Assembly (NCBI GenBank): GCA_023078685.1 | Contig: JALGAS010000009.1 | Location: 2,728,001-2,792,000, forward strand | Direction: 5' to 3' | From: Neopestalotiopsis rosae | Taxonomy: Eukaryota > Ascomycota > Sordariomycetes > Amphisphaeriales > Sporocadaceae | DNA: 64,000 nt | Shown: in pieces, positions 11,302 to 21,178 of the stretch | Layout: every line of letters starts with the position of its first letter | Numbering within the stretch: position 1 is the stretch's first letter | Made by a program: the position numbers and the translations under genes | The notes under the pieces: generated by a model | What the model was told of the DNA's origin: nothing | What the model saw: the letters and a program-made list of their open reading frames with translations, nothing else | The model's database searches: none

Positions 11302-11990
11302 CTTGAAACCGTGAGGGCGAGAGCGGTGCATGAAGTTGTACCGGGCGAATGCGAGGACTGGATAGCCCGTTTTGAGTTTTGGTCTACGGGCTTGACTGAT
11401 TTCAAGCTCGACGCTGTATTCCTCTTTGCACCAGTCGACTGTGTCGTGGTATTGCTGCTCCAAGGGAGGTGTGGGTGGTGATCTGATGAACTATGGGAAA
11501 AGTAAGAAAGTGTGTAGCAAGCTGCGCAGTCGTTGGCGAGAACTGTTACTTTTAGCGAACGGGGACGGGTCAATAGAAAATATTCTTAGATTTCTGGGCT
11601 TGTAGCTTTCCCGTCAGATATATGCGTGTCTCGTTTAGCATGCTTTATAAGTTCCCATAACAGGCATACAAACATTAGGAGTGCTTCTTCCAGCCTACGA
11701 ATGGTATTGACACGTCAAAGCCAACATTGAGCGCATGAGGCAGTGTAAATTCGAAAGCATAGCCGGCGTAGCTATTCAGACCAACAGAGTGGCTATTCCT
11801 ACAGAGTACTGAACAGGCTATAGAATGCGGGGATGGAGTGTAGGGAACTCCTGTACGTTTGCTGCCTGACATGTATTGGACAAGGATTACATAGTACAGT
11901 TACAGCCCCAGTTGCTTGTTGCTTTCGATCATCCATGTAGTCATGGCCATGCACCCTTGAAGAAGAACAAACATGTGTTGGCGGTCATGG
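10590..11990 (-). repeat. Inverted repeat, left arm (partner 14941-16290)
   Basis: The reverse complement of this segment aligns with 14941-16290 through the transcription-factor gene, its upstream region and a block ending at GCGGTCATGG. The arms differ by small indels and substitutions, so the duplication is not recent. Together they enclose the MFS gene. Confidence 0.85.
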
Positions 11991-12169
11991 TTCTAAACTC
12001 TAAACTCAAACGTATGCACACCATTTGACTTGATAAATAACCTGTCTCTTTCTCGTATGCTAAAGTGACTCTGAACAAAACAATATACGATCATGCCAAA
12101 CCAAACCGTAAACGCAACTAGTACCTAAGACTCTCCCTGGGCACATCTTCACCCGTCAAACCTATTGCG

Positions 12170-14117
12170 TCAGACCTCGAGATCCACAGCCTTGGAGGAT
12201 TCGCAACCGCTGCCATTTGATCCCTGACCGGAGACGTAGTGCCCGAAAGCACTTCTTAAGCTTATGAAACTCGAAGAAGCTAAGCACAGAGCACCGGCGG
12301 CAATATTAGCGCAGAAGCATCGTCGAATTGTTCTCGTGATGGCCCCCAGCACGCCTGCATATAACTCCGGGTGCTTCATCAAGAGAGCTGAGTTTTCTCC
12401 AGCAAGCAGCCCACGCAGATCCTGAGCGGATATATCTTCAGGGAACATCAGAGACTGAAGAATCTGGACCCCAACATTGTAATATACGGCGCCGGCTATG
12501 GCTACACCAACAGCAACACCACTCGTCTGTGCCACTTTGTGAAGAGCGATGATATCTCTCCGCTGGTCACGAGAAATTTGACTGTCCATAGATTCCAGAA
12601 CCTTCGAGGACATGGTGAGTGTGCTTTGCCACATGAGCCCAACACCAGTACCAATGATAGCTTCGTATCCCATGACCGAGCGGATCGAAGCATCAACTGT
12701 GATTCTCTGCTGAAGACTAGCGCCAGTCGTCAGGAGAGCTGCTCCGATGACGACAAGCAGACGTTGGCAAGACATTGCCTTGACGAGATAGTTGGATGCC
12801 GGCATGGCCACGATGAAGGCCCCGGCGAATGGCAGCAAGTGCTTTGCAGCGTCGAAGGCGCTATCCCGGTGTACAAGAGTGAAGTAAATTGGCGTATAGT
12901 ACAAAGTAGTTCCGCATACAATTGAAGCAAAAAAGACGCACAATTCCGAAAAGAATACTCCAGAGTGGCGGGCGAGAATAATTGGAATTGCCGTGTCCTG
13001 TCGTTCTCCTCGACGAATCCTCGTGAGTTGCAGAAGCGTGTAGGCGGTTAAGATTCCGGCCACGACATCAAGTAGAATCCACACCACGATCGTGGAAGCA
13101 GACTTCCAAGCCCATACAGGACCCGAGAATGTGCAACCTAGCCCAAAAAGGATGAAAAAGGTCATCCATGAGACAATCCCAATCCACTCCGATCTCTTGG
13201 AAGCTTCTTCTCGGTTGTGCTGTTTACTTATTGAATCGTTTCTATTTTCTCTTTGCTGCTTACGTGTGAGTAGAGACGCGTAATCGTGGATTAGATACTC
13301 ACCTGTTTCTCGGCTATCGGTTCATCCGACCGCAGCGAATGACTCTCGTAGCCCATGAGTAGCAGTACTGCAGCAATCATGAGCACTGGGACGACGATGA
13401 AAAAAGCCTAGAATGAGTCAGCCACTTGGATATACGATTTGCTTCATGCGTGGTATACCCAGCGCCAGGTCGCGTGTTTGGCCTCAGCAAAGACCCCACT
13501 GACCAACGGGCCCACGAACAGGCCCAATGGGAAGAAAATGCCAATTAATGCCTGGACCTTGGTGAACTCGCTACGAGGGACCATTTGTACGTTGTCGAAG
13601 AGGTTGCTTTGGATTATTAGCGTTTGATACCCAAGCATTAGAAGCCTTACATTTGATCCAAGATCACAGAGCCTATAGCCAGGATAACTCGGCCGAATAT
13701 GATTGTCTCCATATTTGTGGCGAAACCTGCGAATAGGGAACCAAGCATGCTGAACATCGTTCCAACGATGCCGAGCGTTTTCGGCTTGCAGACACTCGAA
13801 AGCTTCCTGACCACCGGGACAAATGCCGCACCAGCCAAAGCATAGACCAGGTTCAGCCAAGGCAGCATCTGGATCTTGCCAAAAGCATTGAAGATAGGGA
13901 CTTGGACGTTGGCAATATTACTGGTGTTATAGCCTGGCGGGATTTCTCAGTCATTGATCACATGAAAATGCAAGACACAGTTCATCGCCGAAAAAGGTAA
14001 GAAGAGTAAGAAGCGAGGTGTAAAGAATGAATTGTGTCTTCTCTTACCGTCGATCAAGGAAAACAACGCATTGCCACAAAAAAGCAATGGCCCGACTTTT
14101 CTGATTGATTGGGACAT
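12170..14117 (-). CDS. MFS drug/metabolite efflux transporter (DHA14-like)
   Basis: Five exons join in phase: 14117-14048, 13933-13651, 13606-13459, 13407-13303 and 13219-12170, giving 551 residues, the usual length for this family. All introns are GT-AG and short. Visible hallmarks are an early LIDGYNTSNIANVQVPIFNA loop, RKL after the second helix, FGRVILAIG, and the antiporter motif GPLVSGVF in the fifth helix. The C-terminal exon carries the later helices and a hydrophilic tail. Family members export drugs or secondary metabolites at the plasma membrane by proton antiport; the substrate cannot be read from sequence. A TATATAAG lies at 14205-14198, about 85 bp before the start. It is bracketed by inverted copies of a Zn2Cys6 factor, a possible regulator. 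The first exon is short and is the least certain part. Confidence 0.9.
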
Positions 14118-14197
14118 GTTGCAGGAAATGATGTTTCGACTGGCTGTGCTGATTTGAAAATCAGAATGCACAGTTTTTGTGTTTCATGGGACTGTTA

Positions 14198-14205
14198 CTT
14201 ATATA
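14198..14205 (-). promoter_or_regulatory. TATA box of the MFS gene
   Basis: TATATAAG on the minus strand lies about 85 bp upstream of the proposed MFS start codon. It falls outside both inverted-repeat arms. Confidence 0.5.
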
Positions 14206-14279
14206 GACTTCTAGGTGGTATCGATTGACAACCCACAAGCAAGCGATTAGGCATCCATCAAACATTCAAAAAAGCGCAC

Positions 14280-14940
14280 TAGTTATGATCTTGACAGAGC
14301 AAACCTTGATTGACAGCGTCTGGCTCAAAGAAGGCGAATCAAAGCTCATCAATTGCTCTGTGCTTGAGCAAACACTCTGATGATCAAAATGACGCCAGCG
14401 CAGCGGTATACGGTTTTAGGACCCGCATCGGCCAGATCAAACCCCTGTTGCTGTTGCCACTCTTACCGGATCACAGGGAGAGGCACTATGGACTCCGCGG
14501 ACTACGTCCGGGAAGCCGGAGTTAAGGCCCACAATATCTACGGTTTGCGGACATATGATCCACCCGCCAAGCAAACATGGCATGGGCAAGTCGAATAACT
14601 GGCCGATCGAGTCGAGTTGGCAAACACATCGACGTAGTGCACAGTAGCTCGTGGCTCTCAGCACCATGCCAGGATCGCACATGAAAAAGATAAAGGAGTC
14701 CAGAACTTGATTGTTCACACCATTTGGCAAGCAATGAAGAACCGATGCACTTGGGTCGTCCTCACCATATAACACTGATGGAGTGCAGATGAATGAACTC
14801 TCACAGCGAGTTTCGCCTTGGAGTTGGGACCAATAGCAGTCTTCTTCCCTTGACTTCTGCTTTCCTCCTCACATCACCATGGCGTTGTTCATACCTGTGG
14901 GTAGGCAGCCTTGGAAGCCGGCTCCAGACTGTTTACCATC
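14280..14940. other. Intergenic with a short repeat resembling 62650-62760
   Basis: The part around 14520-14600 shares a GGTTTGCGGACATATGATCC-like block with 62700-62740, where it reads GGTCTGCGGGCGTCTGATCC and is likewise followed by ACCCGCCAA. The 14410-14490 part resembles the start of the large element (CATCGGCCAGATCAAA followed by TTGTTGCTGTTGCCAC). No gene was seen. Confidence 0.5.
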
Positions 14941-16290
14941 CATGACCGCCAACACATGTTTGTTCTTCTTCAAGGATGCATGACCATGACTACATGGCTT
15001 ATCGAAAGTAACTGGGGCTGTAACTGTACTGTGTGATCCTTGCCCAATGCATGTCAACATCCCCATACCAGGCAACAAACATGCAGAAGTTCCCTGCACC
15101 CTGTCCCCGCATTCCATAGCCTGTCCAATACTCTGTAGGTATAGCCACTCTGTTGGTCTGGAATAGCTACGCCGGCCATGCTTTCGAATTTGCACTGCCG
15201 AGCACTACTGGTGTTTGTATGCCTGTTATGGGGTCTTATAAAGCATGCTGAACGAGACACACATATATCTGTCGGGAAAGATACAAGCCTGGAAATCTAA
15301 GCATCTGTTCTATTGACCCGTCTCCGTTCGCTAAAACTAACACTTCTCGCCAACGACTGCGCAGCTTGCTACACACTTTCTTGCTTTTCCCATAGTTCAT
15401 CAGATCACCACCCACACCTCCCTTGGAGCAGCAATACCACGACACAGTCGACTGGTGCAAAGAGGAATACAGCGTCGAGCTTGAAATCAGTCAAGCCCGT
15501 ACATCTAAACTCAAAACGGGCTACCCAGTCCTCGCATTCGTCGGTACAGCATCATACACCGCTCTCGCCCTTACGGTTTCAAGATGAACAGCCATAAAAG
15601 GGTGCATAAAAGGGTGTTGAGAGCTTGCCAAAGGTGCAGGCAAAAGAAGAACAAGTGTGACAAGGAGTTTCCCTGCAAGCGGTGCAAGGACGACGGGTCC
15701 GTATGTAGGGTGGGTAGAAGAGAGAAGAAAGAGTATAAGAAGTTACCTCCAGGGTGAGTTGTGCATAATCCCGCAACAAGGTGCCGGCGTGTTTGGATAC
15801 TAACTCACCTACAGCTATGGCGAGGTATTGGAAAACACACAGCTTGCTTTGATCGCCACCGTACACAAGTTATACGCCATGGTGCGCAATGATGAGCAAT
15901 GGGATCTGGCCGAGCCCGAGCTCAATGATGATGGCCAGCCTGTTATCCACGATATTGTCACTTTACTCGGATCGATTCGCCCCGCCGAAGATATTGATTT
16001 ACCCCCTCACACTAGCTGTCCCGAGGACGAGGCTGGTCTTTCGAAATTGGCTGCTGAGATAGAGCTGCATCATCAAATGAACCATGAAACCCTTCCTACA
16101 ACTATCAAGACCGAAACCGAGTCGATATGTGATCGGAGAGAATGCGTCAGCTCGTCTGAGCTTGGCCTTCCGGAATCTGAGCAAGACTGCCAGGAAACGA
16201 TGACCACCAACCAAAATTCTCGATCTCTTTCGCTTCAGAGCTCTCACTCTTGCAGCCATTTCGTTCCGAGTCCGCTATCCAACAAACTAG
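14941..16290 (+). repeat. Inverted repeat, right arm (partner 10590-11990)
   Basis: The arm begins at CATGACCGCCAACACATG and covers the region upstream of the intact transcription factor plus most of its coding sequence. Homology to the left arm fades near 16290, within exon 2, so this arm holds the complete gene and the left arm lacks its 3' end. Confidence 0.85.
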
Positions 16291-16553
16291 ATCCTAATGC
16301 ACTGCTCTCGGACCAGCCGTCAAACCAGACATTTTACCCAATACAGGTTATGGGAACGCTAACGTCTATGAATGAAAGTTCACAATTCATACAGCAAATG
16401 GATATGGACGTGGCAGGCATGATGCTCAGTCAAGGCCTCGTCAGATCGGAATTTGATACAACCCAAACACACATTATGTCTTATTCCAACCCCGATGTAA
16501 TGCTCGGATTTCATGATCCTGCGTTCTATTCAGGTTACGGCTGGGATATGTGA
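15584..16553 (+). CDS. Zn2Cys6 fungal transcription factor, intact copy
   Basis: Two exons, 15584-15753 and 15815-16553, are joined by an intron with GTGAGT, a TACTAAC branch site and ACAG. The product is 302 residues. The N-terminal cluster is C15-x2-C18-x6-C25-x5-C31-x2-C34-x6-C41, a complete Zn2Cys6 set, with a basic region before and after. A second conserved block (ALIATVHKLYAMVRNDEQWD, then ELNDDGQPVIHD) follows and is typical of short factors of this class; the acidic C-terminus may activate. There is no large fungal-specific middle domain. It lies 1.5 kb from the MFS gene and is transcribed away from it, so control of the pump is possible but not shown. Confidence 0.85.
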
Positions 16554-17154
16554 CACTCGTGAGATGATATGGGTAATCCATGCAACTTGTGCCTACGACA
16601 ATCGAGAACCGCCCTAGAAGAATGTTACTTAGTCAATAGTCACATGGAATAGACTTGCCACCTATGGACATCTTTCTTTTCTACGTCAGCATGCGCAAAT
16701 CAGGACACTCCGCGTCCTCTATATTCTGAGTCAATTCGAGATAATGGAGATGGGATGCCATCGCAACGACGATATCAGATCTTGAATTGATGCCCAAGTC
16801 AGACAACGCATGATCCATGCTCTTGGTCTATTATAGATCAGAGCTGCTCTTTTCTCGACTTCGACGAATTCTCCTGCTTCGGATTTGCGCTGCTGACATA
16901 TATCGTTCCATGTTCTAGTAATTTAATGGTTGAAGGAACAAAAAAAACCTCTCAGTCCATTACTTAGTACTTCCTGCGTCTGATCGAAGGTCCGGTATTG
17001 AGTACGTATGGGTACACCATTTTTGCAAATCAACAAGAATGGTCGCACCTCAGCAGGGATTCCTCTTCCGTCGCGTCTGATTTGTGCATCTTCGCAGTCA
17101 ACTGCCACCCAGTGACCCGGTAGAAGAACAGGAAAACAGAAGGTCTCTTCTTCA
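16554..17154. other. Intergenic, nothing recognised
   Basis: This is the 3' flank of the transcription factor and of the hypothetical gene on the other strand. It shows no repeat of the dispersed families and no supported ORF. Confidence 0.6.
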
Positions 17155-17907
17155 TTAAATCTCGGAATAGACTTTCATTTGCTGTAGAAATTTCAGCAAA
17201 GCTGCAATAATAGGGAGAAATATATGCTTGCCTCTGCGCCGCTCCCTGATACTTCCTGCTACACAGCGTAGCTTTGCGGCCGCGTGTCTTCGTGGCGTCT
17301 CCGTGCTAAGCATCAATCTGCTGAACCACGAATGATTGAGCTCAGGGTATGTACAAGCTGGTTCCTCCAGTCTCCCGACAACATCGCCAAAATGCCACTC
17401 GCCAACATCAACGTGGACAACATCCGTTTCGGGCGGGTGATTAAGCATGGAAATTTCGAACTTGAAAGCAAGCGTGGCGCCAGAGCTTCGCATTGTAAAA
17501 CGCGTTTCAAGTATGCTCAAGTCCAACAAGAAGTAAAAGTATGTACCGCCTTGACCATCACAGGTATCAACGCATTTGAATAGAACATACGGCTGGGCGC
17601 ATAAAACATCCGTATTGCTGTTCACAGGGTAGACTTTGGCGTTGGCACCGTTAACATTACCGAAAAGACCATTCAGATATGCATGTGGGACATGGAGCAC
17701 TGCCCGAAATAAGCATGCTTGGGGAGGGTGAGGCAAGTACAGCGATGGCGCACGGCAAGATGTGGGATTCTGGTCAACGCGTGACACGAGATGCGCAGGG
17801 CCATGTTTAGGGAAATCAACGGATTGAAGCGACATGTCTGGGCTGCGGAATTTGGTGAAGTGTTGATAGATAGGTGAGGGCGATGTCAACAAGATAAAGA
17901 GTTCCAT
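17155..17907 (-). CDS. Hypothetical protein
   Basis: An uninterrupted ORF of 250 residues starts at MELFILLTSPSPIYQHF. A TATATA-like stretch lies about 45 bp upstream. The middle is rich in F, Y and V with several cysteines (DVLCAQPYVLFKCVDTCDG); the C-terminus is basic (RERRRGKH). I recognise no domain. The length and the absence of nested repeats favour a real gene, but a missed intron near either end is possible. Confidence 0.4.
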   Translation of the reverse strand: MELFILLTSPSPIYQHFTKFRSPDMSLQSVDFPKHGPAHLVSRVDQNPTSCRAPSLYLPHPPQACLFRAVLHVPHAYLNGLFGNVNGANAKVYPVNSNTDVLCAQPYVLFKCVDTCDGQGGTYFYFLLDLSILETRFTMRSSGATLAFKFEISMLNHPPETDVVHVDVGEWHFGDVVGRLEEPACTYPELNHSWFSRLMLSTETPRRHAAAKLRCVAGSIRERRRGKHIFLPIIAALLKFLQQMKVYSEI

Positions 17908-18049
17908 ATTATAGTGGTATAGACCGGAATCTGTGCCCGGGTTGAAGCATTATATATCGCAGAGGGGTGGTTAGGCCAACAAGCTAGCATTTTAGGCGTT
18001 CATTTTACAGTACCTCGAGGATCAAAGCTACATACAGTGCAACTACAGT

Positions 18050-18367
18050 CTAGCTTGATGGAACAAAAGTAATACGCAAAACGTGCACTGCCGTTTTCAG
18101 ATCTATCTCCCAAGAAACGCCAAGAATGGAGTATTCTGGATAAGTGGATACGTGTGATGTTTCCAATTCCTGCACTTCGAATCGAGCTACTTTTGGGGTC
18201 AGACTTGCAACTGGCCAGTGTCTTGAAATCAAAAGCGTCATAATTGGAGATAGATAGATTGGGAATAAGGTATCACGAACATACCCCAATTGTTGCAGGA
18301 CCGGCAAGGACTGGGAACTTGTATGTATTGCGGCACCCATATTTCGAGCAAAAATCAACAATATCAT
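18050..18367 (-). CDS. Small hypothetical ORF, possibly spliced
   Basis: The ORF is open for 105 residues, but it contains a consensus GTATGT donor after ...LQQLG and a CAAG acceptor before HWPVASL that also keep frame, giving about 85 residues. No family is recognised. Its start is only 44 bp from the divergent cyclin start, leaving little room for a promoter, so it may be an exon of something larger or spurious. Confidence 0.25.
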   Translation of the reverse strand: MILLIFARNMGAAIHTSSQSLPVLQQLGYVRDTLFPIYLSPIMTLLISRHWPVASLTPKVARFEVQELETSHVSTYPEYSILGVSWEIDLKTAVHVLRITFVPSS

Positions 18368-18411
18368 ATTTTCACATCAGGTTCTGACACAACCGTATCC
18401 GCTTAGTTGCC

Positions 18412-19074
18412 ATGTGGTCTATTCTGAGAGCTCCACGGCTATTAGATTTTAACAAAAAGACGGCACAAACCGGTGAAGAAGAGGATGGCACACATCAATC
18501 GGCAACGAAGGATCTTCCCTCTCACGAAAATCGAGATAGCGACTGTGTCTACAGAGACATGCTGGCTCACGTGCCTCTTAGCCAGCATCTTGTCGATCGC
18601 TTAACCCAGGCAACGATCGATGTTATGCCAAAAGATGCTTGCTTCGACACATCAGTACGACCAATAGGCTCAGCCACACCTCCCCCGCTGAGCTGCTTCA
18701 TCGACCACGTGGTTTACCGACTTCATATATCGCCTATCATACTACTATCGGCCACTGTGTACCTCGATCGCTTGAAGTCCAAGATACAATCTCACAAGAA
18801 AATCTTGAAGTGCACTGCACATCGAATTTTCCTGGCAGTTGTACTCATTGCCTCGAAGTATCTTGATGACTTCTCGTCCACGAATCGCCTATGGGCAGAG
18901 GAGAGTCGGATGATTTACAACGACACACTCTTCTGGTTTACGTTGGATGATGTCAGATTCATGGAGATTGAGATATTATTTCTATTGGACTGGAATGTAG
19001 GCCTCAGCCCGTATAGCGTCTATGAAAAGTCGAAGCTATTTCTATTGGGAACAAGCGAGAAAGAATCACTCTGA
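18412..19074 (+). CDS. Cyclin of the Pho80/Pcl type
   Basis: This is an intronless ORF of 220 residues. The cyclin box spans roughly residues 95-205: CFIDHVVYRLHISPIILLS, then YLDRLKSK, FLAVVLIASKYLDD, a W in NRLWAEESRMIYND, and MEIEILFLLDWNV. This order matches Pcl/Pho80-like fungal cyclins, which bind Pho85-type kinases in phosphate, cell-cycle or polarity control. The N-terminal 70 residues are hydrophilic and unconserved. It ends shortly after the box, so it is on the short side for the family. No lesion is seen. Confidence 0.82.
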   Translation: MWSILRAPRLLDFNKKTAQTGEEEDGTHQSATKDLPSHENRDSDCVYRDMLAHVPLSQHLVDRLTQATIDVMPKDACFDTSVRPIGSATPPPLSCFIDHVVYRLHISPIILLSATVYLDRLKSKIQSHKKILKCTAHRIFLAVVLIASKYLDDFSSTNRLWAEESRMIYNDTLFWFTLDDVRFMEIEILFLLDWNVGLSPYSVYEKSKLFLLGTSEKESL

Positions 19075-19524
19075 GTGGTCATTGAAAAAGTAATGCGATC
19101 CGTCTAGATCAAGCTCTCATAGATCTTGCATCTTTCTTTCCACATTACTGGGTTGGTCATTGCTCTCATCTAGGGCGTCCTTCTGACAGAGTTATTACGT
19201 TGGGAGATTCGCATTGAACTCCTGGTCAGATTGTGACTTACTTCAGCTACTTAATGCAACCAATTTGCCGATCATGGAGCATGCAATGCGGCAATCAAAG
19301 TCTCTAGGAAAATGTGATTTTTGTCACTACCAAATTTGTAACTATACGTTAGGGATTGATCAAGTATAACTGCAGAAATACAAGTACAGAAGGAAACAAA
19401 GGATGAAACAACCGGCACTCCCTTAGTTCCATCGTGTGAGTGCTGATCAAAGAAATATAGACAAAAGGCACAAAGGATGAACAAGAAACAGGAAAGCAGC
19501 AAAAGAAAAGCAGCACCAATTCCG
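19075..19524. other. Intergenic, 3' flanks of cyclin and glucanase
   Basis: The two genes converge here. An ORF of 91 codons on the minus strand at 19272-19547 overlaps the end of the glucanase gene in another frame and is not supported. Confidence 0.55.
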
Positions 19525-20802
19525 TCAAGATCTTTCGTATCCACCAATGAGGATTTCCAATACGAGACCGCCCGACCCTGCGACTATGCCAGCAACATTC
19601 TCTTGACCAACACTGACATCATCATAAGAGAATGTGTAACCCTTTCCATCCAATTCGTTTTCGTGGACAATTCGGCTATAATGGTTGGTGGGGCCACTAA
19701 GATAGTAACTCGTGTTTGGCAAGGATGGCTGTATCTCACCACCATGTAGGAGGAGAGTAGTGCGAACAAAGGCTGCACATAAGCGCGGTACAACTGCACG
19801 GTGAATGGCATTATCGACATCCAGAATGGCAAACGGCCCTGTATTACAACCCCAGATGTCGGCCGTCGTGGGTCGACTGTAGGGGCGGTTGTCGCCCTCA
19901 CAAGTGAGCTCATCGTTGGCGGCTACCCGGCATGTAATGGACTGATTGGCTCCGTTGTCAAAGACCAGGTCTTCCGTCAGGTATAGCTCCCATACGCGGT
20001 CTATGTAGTCCGTGTAATAGCCATCCGTCGCCCCGGGATTGATAGTCTCATATATATTTGGGGATAGTGTTCGGAGAGGATGGCCTTGAGGTGAGTAGAC
20101 ACATAGTTGATTCCATGGCATTTGATTCGACTCCGACTGTTTCTGCAATTCATCGCACACTTGTTCAACTGCGTTACTTGCGAGCCCTTCTACGATCTGG
20201 ACTTCGCCGGTATCGAGTGTCAATATCATGCCGAGTGAGAGTCCAATAAAATCCACAAAGGACAGATTTGCGAATAAGCCACCTTCTTTCGTATAAGTAA
20301 GCTCTATAAACCCCCAATCGACTGTTGTGGATGCATCTTCCAAATTCGAGGCGGATGGTTCCTGCAGCATCGTCGCGCCGCTCGCGGATCGCAACGCAAA
20401 AAACTCAAGCTCGCCCCGAGCGATCCATACGCGACCGGCAGATATATAATCAGGCAAAATCAGATAAGTTGCGGACGACTCGTCATCCAGATACGGTATA
20501 GGAATAGCAATATTAGCGTCGTCCACTTTTGTGGGCATTGATCCGTTGAGTGGTGTAGGATAGTACCAAGTACCTGAGGCGGTCAAGAATACGATGTCGC
20601 CCGCAGTATTAATGCCAGTCACATACGCATTGAGATCGCAAAGTTTGTGATTATTGACGAACTGGAGTGTCAATGATTGATTGAGATTTCGTTGCGCAAA
20701 TCCAAAGTGCCTAGACCGGCCACCATGATCAGTAGATAAGATGGGCGACGACAAACCAGCCAGGATTAACTTGAATATAGAGATCAGCCGATAATTTCTC
20801 AT
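19525..20802 (-). CDS. Glycoside hydrolase family 64 beta-1,3-glucanase, secreted
   Basis: A single ORF of 425 residues begins MRNYRLISIFKLILAGLSS, a signal peptide. The body follows the GH64 (thaumatin-like beta-1,3-glucanase) pattern: AYVTGINTAGDIVFLTASG, ISAGRVWIARGELEFF, then DWGFIELTY and ANLSFVDFIGLSLGM, and CVYSPQGHPLRTLSPN. The Glu in FIELTY (near residue 167) and the Asp in SFVDF (near 184) are at the conserved positions thought to be the catalytic pair. Such enzymes cleave beta-1,3-glucan endwise in walls or external substrates. Length is normal and no frameshift is seen. It is divergently arranged with the CFEM receptor, start codons 377 bp apart. Confidence 0.92.
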   Translation of the reverse strand: MRNYRLISIFKLILAGLSSPILSTDHGGRSRHFGFAQRNLNQSLTLQFVNNHKLCDLNAYVTGINTAGDIVFLTASGTWYYPTPLNGSMPTKVDDANIAIPIPYLDDESSATYLILPDYISAGRVWIARGELEFFALRSASGATMLQEPSASNLEDASTTVDWGFIELTYTKEGGLFANLSFVDFIGLSLGMILTLDTGEVQIVEGLASNAVEQVCDELQKQSESNQMPWNQLCVYSPQGHPLRTLSPNIYETINPGATDGYYTDYIDRVWELYLTEDLVFDNGANQSITCRVAANDELTCEGDNRPYSRPTTADIWGCNTGPFAILDVDNAIHRAVVPRLCAAFVRTTLLLHGGEIQPSLPNTSYYLSGPTNHYSRIVHENELDGKGYTFSYDDVSVGQENVAGIVAGSGGLVLEILIGGYERS

Positions 20803-21178
20803 TATAACTAATTGAAAAGTCGACCATTAATGATTTCAGGTGGTAAAGAGGCTGCTAGCAATAAATAGTACATTCTGCTGGCTTCCTGAAAAATCCGAAA
20901 ACTGATTTGGGGTATGATATGTGCCTGGTGAGCCGCATAGCATACATTCCAATGGCAGCGCCTTTTACAGACGACCTTACGCACCAGGAGCGCCATTTCT
21001 GGAAACTCAACCCAACGATGTCCACTCCGCTCCGATTATGTCTACTTCCAACACCGCTCCGAGTGTTCGCAAGCATATAAAACTGACCAGCCGTATTCCT
21101 TGCATTTCCATGAAATAAGTTTTAGATTTTCCTTCTAGTTGCACCGCCTTAGCTAGTATCGAGATTGCTCACGCGGCC
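20803..21178. promoter_or_regulatory. Shared upstream region of GH64 and CFEM receptor genes
   Basis: The region holds the divergent promoters. A CATATAAAAC at 21073-21082 is a TATA candidate for the receptor, about 100 bp before its start. No dispersed repeat lies in it. Confidence 0.4.

Noticed and set aside
12157..12200. Similarity between the MFS 3' end and 48941-48980
   Set aside because: About 40 bases with scattered mismatches, opposite coding sense, and no extension on either side; chance cannot be excluded.
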